DNA of 21,525 nt, from contig CAKPJO010000011.1 of the NCBI GenBank assembly GCA_934162685.1, positions 1-21,525 of the forward strand, read 5' to 3'. The stretch comes from an uncultured Bacilli bacterium (GTDB taxonomy: Bacteria > Bacillota_I > Bacilli_A > RFN20 > CAG-826). Under the pieces are notes generated by a model. That model had not been told where the DNA came from. It did no database searches and was given only the letters and a program-made list of their open reading frames with translations. The position numbers and the translations under genes are program-made. Shown here in pieces: positions 15,789-21,525 of this stretch (its first letter is position 1; every line of letters begins with the position of its first letter).

Positions 15789-15819
15789 TATATTAACTTA
15801 TTAATAGTTAATATAGCAA
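15789..15819 (-). promoter_or_regulatory. Inverted repeat overlapping a weak candidate promoter of the DUF2207 gene
   Basis: A perfect 10-bp inverted repeat with a 7-base loop (15789-15798 and 15806-15815) lies about 60 bases upstream of the DUF2207 ATG. A weak promoter can be drawn over it on the minus strand (TTGCTA at 15819-15814, 18-base spacer, TAATAT at 15795-15790). The repeat is what I see; the promoter and operator reading is tentative in such AT-rich DNA. Confidence 0.35.
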
Positions 15820-15844
15820 TAATTTTAAACAAAACTTTAGTTTT

Positions 15845-16027
15845 TTAGTTTTTAAATTGATTTAGTTTTTCATCATAATGATAATTAATCGTGTCTAAAA
15901 GACTATTAATTTCTTCTTTGTCTTCACCTAAATCATCGCATAATTCATCTAAAGAACTATAAAAATCTCTTAGTTTAGTATTAATTACACTCAATAAAAC
16001 ATAAGCATTACTTGGTAAACTTTGCAT
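15845..16027 (-). CDS. DUF4250 domain protein
   Basis: The product (60 residues) is a small soluble protein matching the DUF4250 family over its full length: LPSNAYVLLSVINTKLRDFY, then SLDELCDDLGEDKEEINSLLDTINYHYDEKLNQF. The helix-turn-helix-like spacing of the LDELCDDL and EEINSLLDTI helices resembles a small DNA-binding fold, but no function is established to my knowledge. The ATG at 16027 has AGGTGAT upstream. It stands alone, with its own promoter at 16050-16079 and no gene sharing its transcript upstream. It is separated from the CBM-lipoprotein gene by a terminator. Confidence 0.88.
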   Translation of the reverse strand: MQSLPSNAYVLLSVINTKLRDFYSSLDELCDDLGEDKEEINSLLDTINYHYDEKLNQFKN

Positions 16028-16049
16028 ATTATCACCTAATTTCGAAATA

Positions 16050-16079
16050 ATTATATAACAATATATTGTTATTTGTACA
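16050..16079 (-). promoter_or_regulatory. Promoter of the DUF4250 gene with an 18-bp palindrome filling the spacer
   Basis: On the minus strand, -35 TGTACA (16079-16074) and -10 TATAAT (16055-16050) are 18 bases apart, 23 bases upstream of the ATG. The perfect palindrome ATAACAATATATTGTTAT (16055-16072) occupies nearly the whole spacer, the position of a repressor operator. The -10 is consensus; the -35 matches 4 of 6. Confidence 0.6.
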
Positions 16080-16093
16080 CAAATAAAGTAAAG

Positions 16094-16128
16094 AAAAACA
16101 TAGACCTAATTTAATAAGCCTATGTTTT
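16094..16128 (-). terminator. Rho-independent terminator after the GH3/CBM-lipoprotein operon
   Basis: On the minus strand, a stem built on AAAACATAG / CTATGTTTT with further inner pairs (some G-U) closes a short AT loop and runs into a T-rich stretch at 16098-16094. It starts 7 bases past the stop of the lipoprotein gene. Confidence 0.8.
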
Positions 16129-16134
16129 AAAATT

Positions 16135-18405
16135 TTAAAATGATAATGTAGATTCAAAATCAAAATTAATAGTATCTAATTGAAATGTTGATTGTGATTT
16201 TGCTCCAGCATAATCATTCTCATAATAATAATTTCTTCCATCATGAGGTAACGCTAAGCCTTGAATACGAATGATATTCTCTCCTTCATTAAGTTGAACA
16301 TTACGTAATTTAACATATACCCAGTTTCCCATTGCGTAACCGTAATCTCCATATCCACTTGGTGCAATCATAACTTGATTATCATTAATTTCAATTTCAT
16401 TACCATTAATAAATACTTTTGCAGTTTTATTAAAAATCATATCATCAGTAATAAATTGTGTATATGATGAATCAGTTTTTGAACAACCTGTTGCTACTTT
16501 TAAAGCAATAAGTCCATTGCTACTAGCGCTAGAATTTACTTTTACTTCTACATAATCAGATTCATTTTTAAATCCTGTTACATAATTTCCATCAGTAGAC
16601 ACTTTTGCTAATTTTTCTACATTTTTAGCGCCACCAGTATAATCATTAGGATAATCACTTAAATTGCCATGTAAATCTTTTTTACTAACATTATAAGTGG
16701 TAACTGATTTAGTAATTTCTTCTCCACATGAACATATACCAATCATCGCATACATTGAATCTTTTGTTTCATCAACGGCATGGACATGTTCACTTACATT
16801 ATCAGCATCATATAAACTGATTGTATCAAGAATTGGTGTAGATTGTGTTCCATTCACGCCAGCATCATGATATAAAGGTGTTGTAGTATTTTCAACATAA
16901 GGACATTTAGACATAATTCTTATATCATTAACACCTTTTTGGAGTTTAATATTATCTAACAAAATATAAGTCCAATTACCCATAGCAAGATAATACTCTT
17001 TGTTTTCTTTTCCTAATAATACTTGAGTGTCATCAATATTAATGCTTTCATCATTGATAAATACATCAAATACTTTATTAAATTGCATATTACCAGTAAT
17101 CCAATTTTGTCCTGAACCTAATTGCGTAATATATCCTGTTGCCGCTTTTATAACAAGTTTAGCTGTTAATTCTTCTTTTGCTTCAAAAGAATTAATAACT
17201 CCTGCTCCACCATAGTTATAATTAACATATTCTCCACCAGCAGAATTTGCACCTAATTTAGTTACATTTACACTACCAGTTTTGCCACTCATAATATTTT
17301 TATAACGATTTTGTGGTGGATTATTGTTTGTACCTATTAAGTCATTACTTACAAAATCATAATAATAATTTGGTGTAACTTCTTCACTATAATCACAGCG
17401 TGTACATACCTTATTAGCGGTTTGTACACCAGGAACGCTTTCTTTTATATCTTCATACGCAAATATGTGATGTTTTGGCAAAGTAATATCTTTTAATTCT
17501 TCTAAACCAAACTCATCAGCAAAATACTTATTACAAATTGAACAATAATAATATTCGACATTACCATCTGACTCGCATGTCGGCTCAACACGTTCAACAT
17601 GTTTTGACATATTATGTGTTTCGCCTTTACTAACTTCAATCGTTAATGTACAAGTTTTTGTTCCAGCTGTAAAAGTGATGGTTTTATCATCTAATGATAA
17701 TCTTTCTTTTGGTGAATAATCGAAATTTTCAATTATTTCTGAGGTGCCATCAACAAAATTACCTTTTAACACAACACCCGTTGGATCAAAATATTCATGC
17801 TCTAAATATGATGTTTTAGTTGGATTTTGCGCGATTTCTATTGAAGCATATACTTTTGTTACAGAAATCGGAACATAAACAAATTTACGATTATATGTTA
17901 CTTTAATTTGCTTATGTGATTCACGTAATGATGAACTAGGTGAACATCTAAATCCTTTTGTTATCGTTTTTTCTTCACCATTTTCAAACGTTGCCTTTAA
18001 TTCTAATCCTTTTGAATCAAATTTTTCACCAACAACATAATTTAATTTATCAGGCATTTTAGATATTTCTAAACTTGTTGGTATTTTAACATTAATATCA
18101 ATATCTAATACTACTGATTTATTCATATAGCGAATAACAATTTCTTCATCATCTTCTGTTAATTCATCCGTTGGTGAATATGTATATCCACTTGTTACTT
18201 TAGCGGTGCTTCCATTTTCATATTTAACACCTAATACTAATCCGGTTGGATCAAATAGTTCACCCGTATAATATTCTAGTTTTGTTGGATTTTCTAATAC
18301 TTGCAATCTTGTAACTTTTTGATTATTAGATTTATTACAAGATATTAATCCAAGAGATAAGAATGATATAAAGACCGCCACTAAGGCTTTTGATACTTTT
18401 TTCAT
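16135..18405 (-). CDS. Surface lipoprotein with three Ig-like repeats and two duplicated carbohydrate-binding-like domains
   Basis: The product (756 residues) has a lipobox LISC with Cys23. Three Ig-like (Big_3-type) repeats follow at about 31-108, 109-182 and 185-258, each with a pattern of the type NPTK..Y..GE.FDPTGLVL and YSP near the end. A Cys/His segment (264-345; PTC, CSICNKYFAD, VCTRCDYSEE) is of a kind common in gut Bacillota surface proteins. Two homologous beta-rich domains end the protein (about 347-533 and 570-756). Both share FNK...VFIN, AMGNW.Y..L and a final GxNxIRI-like strand, similar to CBM6/CBM35-type sugar-binding folds. No catalytic domain is seen. The ATG shares one base with the GH3 stop (TAATG) and has AAGGGGG 8 bases upstream. 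It is probably the substrate-binding partner of the GH3 enzyme. Confidence 0.85.
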   Translation of the reverse strand: MKKVSKALVAVFISFLSLGLISCNKSNNQKVTRLQVLENPTKLEYYTGELFDPTGLVLGVKYENGSTAKVTSGYTYSPTDELTEDDEEIVIRYMNKSVVLDIDINVKIPTSLEISKMPDKLNYVVGEKFDSKGLELKATFENGEEKTITKGFRCSPSSSLRESHKQIKVTYNRKFVYVPISVTKVYASIEIAQNPTKTSYLEHEYFDPTGVVLKGNFVDGTSEIIENFDYSPKERLSLDDKTITFTAGTKTCTLTIEVSKGETHNMSKHVERVEPTCESDGNVEYYYCSICNKYFADEFGLEELKDITLPKHHIFAYEDIKESVPGVQTANKVCTRCDYSEEVTPNYYYDFVSNDLIGTNNNPPQNRYKNIMSGKTGSVNVTKLGANSAGGEYVNYNYGGAGVINSFEAKEELTAKLVIKAATGYITQLGSGQNWITGNMQFNKVFDVFINDESINIDDTQVLLGKENKEYYLAMGNWTYILLDNIKLQKGVNDIRIMSKCPYVENTTTPLYHDAGVNGTQSTPILDTISLYDADNVSEHVHAVDETKDSMYAMIGICSCGEEITKSVTTYNVSKKDLHGNLSDYPNDYTGGAKNVEKLAKVSTDGNYVTGFKNESDYVEVKVNSSASSNGLIALKVATGCSKTDSSYTQFITDDMIFNKTAKVFINGNEIEINDNQVMIAPSGYGDYGYAMGNWVYVKLRNVQLNEGENIIRIQGLALPHDGRNYYYENDYAGAKSQSTFQLDTINFDFESTLSF

Positions 18406-21400
18406 TATTTTTCCCCCTTAGATTTAGAAGATTTACTTTCATACTTAGTTAATTTATCTTGCAATAATCTTATTTGTAATTCTAATTCTTGATTAGTTTG
18501 AAGTAAATTATCTATTTCTTCTCTTAATTTCTTTTTAGAAATAAATTTTTTCTTTTCGTGACTTTCTTCTACAATTTCTTCTTCCACTAATTGTTTCTTT
18601 TTCATTAAGAAGAATGTCCAAGCACCTAAGCCACCAACAACTACTAAATCAATACCTACTAAAAGTGGAATCCACCACGGGAATACAGATGCTACAACAG
18701 AAATCTTATCAATATTAGTTTTAATAATATCATTAGAACTATCATGAGTTGCAGATTGATAATAAGTATTACAGAAACTAAACATAATATTTTTACACGC
18801 TTTTCGCGCTTGAGAAATAAATGTTGGATTAGAACTATTACTACTACCAAATGTTTCGCCTTTTGTTCCCATACCAGTTAAGAATATATCTTGTCCTGCA
18901 TAAACACCTTGTTTCATTTTCATATAGCCACTTCCAGCATAATAATCTGTAACAGTCGCACCTCTAAATCCCCATTCATTACGAAGAATTTGAGTAGTTA
19001 AAGCATAGTTTCCACCAGTCCAAACTGCACCAACACGATTAAATGAAGTCATAATACCAGTTGCTTTTCCTACTTTAACAGCATACTCAAATGGTTTTAA
19101 ATATATTTCACGTAATGATTGTTCAGTTAACCAAGTGTATTTTTCACTTCTTCCTGCTTCGGAATCGTTAACAGCAAAATGTTTTACATATGGATAAACG
19201 CCATTGGCAATACAACCTCTTGTTACTTCCGCAACTGATTTGCCAGAGAATAATGGGTCTTCAGAAATATATTCACTATTTCTTCCTGCAAATGGGTTTC
19301 TTGGCATATTACAAGTTGGAGCATACCAACCATCAACACCAGTATTTTTTGCTTCCGCAGCAAGTGCTAAACCAAATGAATATTCGATTATGCTATTCCA
19401 TGTACAACCTCTTGTTGTATCAGATGGGAAATAAGTCCATCCACTACGGTCAATATCATGAGCAGGATCACTAGTATTATTTTCTTGAATCGAACGATTT
19501 AAGCCATTTGATCCATCATTATCAATCATGTATTTTTTACCAACAGATGTGGCATGATATGTACGATACCCACCTAATTGAATCATATTTTCCATTTCTG
19601 AAACGCTCAATTGATTTAATAATTCATCCCATTTAGCGTTATCGTAGTCTTTACCTAATTCCATAACTAATTCTTTATTAACTACGATATTTTTGTTCAT
19701 TTTTAGTTCTTCTTCACTTGCCGCGCTGCCGTCTGCATGAGTATACAATAAATATTTACCAGCTTTTCCATCGCCTGTTTTAGGCATAGTTGTAACTTCT
19801 TCAACTTGTGCTACATAGTTACTAGCAGCGCTAACCTTTGCTCCACTGCTAACATTTTTAGCTGTTACTTTTGGAAAAGTATTAACAAAATCCGCACGTG
19901 TTAAATATGTTGGTTTTTCTCCATCAAAGTCACTTCCATCAATGGCACAACCAGCATATGCATTTTCACCAGTAAATAAGTTTTCTACTTTTGTGCCACT
20001 AACAGGATCATTTTCAAATTGAATTGTCTCATTAGCGATATATTTTAAAGTCGAATTAGGAATTTCTTTAATAGTATGTGCGTCGCTTCTAAAAGTAACA
20101 ACATACTCGCCTTTTTCTACTTCATAACCTTTAAAACCATTTTTATTCATATCATAGCAATCATAAGATGCAAAATCATATGGTTTAAATGATAATGTTA
20201 GCGTTTCACTATCGCCTGGTCTTAATAAACTAGTTTTGGCAAAATCAACTAAGTTTACTTCGGCTTTTTCAATTCCGCCTTTAGTATATGGCGGCGTGAC
20301 ATATAATTCCACAACGTCTTTACCTTTACGATTACCAACATTTGTAACTATTACTTCATAAGTAAATTCCGTATCTTTAGTTATATATTCACTTGTTGAA
20401 GTAAAAGATTCAATTTCCCATTCAAATTCTGTGTAAGATAAACCAAAGCCAAAAGGAAATTTAACTGCAGCATCGTAGCCTTTTTTACTTTCTTGATGTG
20501 TATTACCATTTTCTTCTAAAACGTCATAAGTAACTGATAAGTCTTTAAAATAGTTTTCTTTATCGGCAGTTTCAAACCACTTATATCCTAAATAAATATT
20601 TTCAGCATAGGTAATACTTTTATTACTACCAGTATAATTAGCGTATGTTGGATCTAAAGCAAAATCATATGGCGATGTATTAGTTAATTTCCCACTTGGA
20701 GTAACTTTTCCTCTTAAAACACGAGGAATAGCATGAGTACCAGATTGACCAGTACCAGCCATATATAAACAAGCATCAATATTTTCATAACGATCTAAAA
20801 AGTCTAATTTCATCGCGTTCGCGCAGTTAACAATAACAATAACTTTATCAAAGTTAGTTGTCACCATACTTAGCAATTCATCTTCTTCTTTTGTTATTTC
20901 TAAGTAAGTCCTTGAATCATCACGCACTGGATTAAATAAACTTTTACTATCTTTTGATTTGTATTGAACTGTTGGAACATCTTGTCCTTCTCCACCTTGA
21001 CGTGAGAATACCACTAAAGCAACATCAGAAAAGTCTTTAGCATTATTAATCATTTCACTTGAATAATAACTCATATCCGGTTCACGAATAGTAAAGAATT
21101 CACTAGAAGATAAGTTAAGTGATTTTCCATATCCTTTAGTAGAAAACTTAGTATACATATCAATTATTTCTTTGTTATATTCCATACCTGCTGACTCTAG
21201 TGCTGATAAAAAGAAAGTAGCATTTCTTTGAATTGCGCCATTATTACCCGCTGCGGAACCACTTCCGCCAATAACCCAACCAGCATCAGTGGCACCCCAA
21301 CCAAATACATTAACAGTGGCAAGTTCAGATTTAGATAAAGGTAATAGGTCGTCTTTATTTTGTAATAATACAATACCTTCTTCCGTTATTTCTCGACACA

Positions 21401-21525
21401 AAGCATCGGATACTTGTAAAGCTTCTTGAGTTTCGTCACTAGAATAATCTACTTTTGATCCGCATAAATATCCTGTAATTAATTCATTTAAAACTCCACA
21501 TGTTGTATTTGCGCCCACTAAAAGC
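18405..21525 (-). CDS. Membrane-anchored GH3 glycosidase with permuted domain order; 5' end outside window
   Basis: At least 1037 residues are visible. The frame stays open to the window edge, so the GTG at 21518 is probably internal. Residues are counted from that GTG. The order is reversed from usual GH3: the (alpha/beta) sandwich C-domain comes first (about 35-360; EEGIVLLQNKDDLLPL, GEG acid/base candidate Glu177 in SRQGGEGQD, FPFGFGLSYTEF at 354-365). A fibronectin-III-like domain follows (about 385-480; NRKGKDVVELYV), then the TIM-barrel N-domain (about 625-910; GRNSEYISEDP, KHFAVND, nucleophile Asp858 in TVTDYY). Rumen beta-glucosidases of Ruminococcus and Butyrivibrio show the same permutation. 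One span (about 945-971) and a charged coiled coil (about 992-1027) end the protein, placing the enzyme outside the cell. Substrate specificity cannot be read from the sequence. Confidence 0.9.
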   Translation of the reverse strand, partial: LLVGANTTCGVLNELITGYLCGSKVDYSSDETQEALQVSDALCREITEEGIVLLQNKDDLLPLSKSELATVNVFGWGATDAGWVIGGSGSAAGNNGAIQRNATFFLSALESAGMEYNKEIIDMYTKFSTKGYGKSLNLSSSEFFTIREPDMSYYSSEMINNAKDFSDVALVVFSRQGGEGQDVPTVQYKSKDSKSLFNPVRDDSRTYLEITKEEDELLSMVTTNFDKVIVIVNCANAMKLDFLDRYENIDACLYMAGTGQSGTHAIPRVLRGKVTPSGKLTNTSPYDFALDPTYANYTGSNKSITYAENIYLGYKWFETADKENYFKDLSVTYDVLEENGNTHQESKKGYDAAVKFPFGFGLSYTEFEWEIESFTSTSEYITKDTEFTYEVIVTNVGNRKGKDVVELYVTPPYTKGGIEKAEVNLVDFAKTSLLRPGDSETLTLSFKPYDFASYDCYDMNKNGFKGYEVEKGEYVVTFRSDAHTIKEIPNSTLKYIANETIQFENDPVSGTKVENLFTGENAYAGCAIDGSDFDGEKPTYLTRADFVNTFPKVTAKNVSSGAKVSAASNYVAQVEEVTTMPKTGDGKAGKYLLYTHADGSAASEEELKMNKNIVVNKELVMELGKDYDNAKWDELLNQLSVSEMENMIQLGGYRTYHATSVGKKYMIDNDGSNGLNRSIQENNTSDPAHDIDRSGWTYFPSDTTRGCTWNSIIEYSFGLALAAEAKNTGVDGWYAPTCNMPRNPFAGRNSEYISEDPLFSGKSVAEVTRGCIANGVYPYVKHFAVNDSEAGRSEKYTWLTEQSLREIYLKPFEYAVKVGKATGIMTSFNRVGAVWTGGNYALTTQILRNEWGFRGATVTDYYAGSGYMKMKQGVYAGQDIFLTGMGTKGETFGSSNSSNPTFISQARKACKNIMFSFCNTYYQSATHDSSNDIIKTNIDKISVVASVFPWWIPLLVGIDLVVVGGLGAWTFFLMKKKQLVEEEIVEESHEKKKFISKKKLREEIDNLLQTNQELELQIRLLQDKLTKYESKSSKSKGEK

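Noticed and set aside
15831..15844. Possible terminator after DUF4250 (AAAAC / GTTTT hairpin)
   Set aside because: The stem is only five A/T-rich pairs with a 4-base loop and abuts the stop codon; too weak to call.

Overview
The window reads as chromosomal DNA of a low-GC Gram-positive (Bacillota) bacterium. Evidence: very AT-rich intergenic DNA, strong AGGAGG-type ribosome binding sites, diderm features absent, many lipobox lipoproteins, a SUF operon in the Bacillus order (sufC-sufD-sufS-sufU), and YhaM, RecX, LemA/DUF2207 and DUF4250 families. Ig-like/carbohydrate-binding lipoproteins and a cell-surface GH3 glycosidase suggest a gut-type glycan feeder, possibly near the Erysipelotrichia/Mollicutes-related uncultured lineages; that placement is inference. 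Tryptophan is read from UGG and no stop in the window is UGA (17 UAA, 1 UAG), so the standard code fits. I saw no tRNA, rRNA, CRISPR array, insertion sequence or prophage. No gene-free stretch exceeds 300 bases; the longest is the 198-base divergent region 3433-3630.

Layout. 1-3144 (minus): the iron-sulfur assembly operon with its promoter. sufU is cut by the window edge and sufS carries a one-base frameshift near 1200. 3175-3488 (minus): two micro-genes of 29 and 35 codons encoding near-identical single-membrane-span peptides with Cys-rich tails, followed by a terminator. 3512-3598: a divergent control region with short direct repeats, two perfect palindromes and a good promoter. 3631-6994 (plus): two overlapping lipoprotein genes, the first PrsA/SurA-like. 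7045-7461 (plus): a HIT-family protein. 7463-7493: a bidirectional terminator shared with the converging operon. 7513-11752 (minus): GtrA-HAD fusion, GT4 glycolipid-type glycosyltransferase, RecX, YhaM exoribonuclease.

11794-15731 (minus): DUF2207 membrane protein, an unknown lipoprotein and LemA; the lipoprotein has a fully consensus promoter whose short leader is a duplicated ribosome binding site. 15845-16079 (minus): a solitary DUF4250 gene whose promoter spacer is filled by an 18-bp palindrome. 16094-21525 (minus): a surface glycan unit in which a domain-permuted, membrane-anchored GH3 glycosidase (start outside the window) is translationally coupled by TAATG to a lipoprotein with three Ig-like repeats and two duplicated carbohydrate-binding-like domains.

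Most of the coding is housekeeping plus envelope biology. The items most worth following are the paired Cys-tailed micropeptides, the GtrA-HAD fusion beside a glycolipid synthase, the coupled GH3/lipoprotein pair, the duplicated-SD leader, and palindromes sitting on several promoters.
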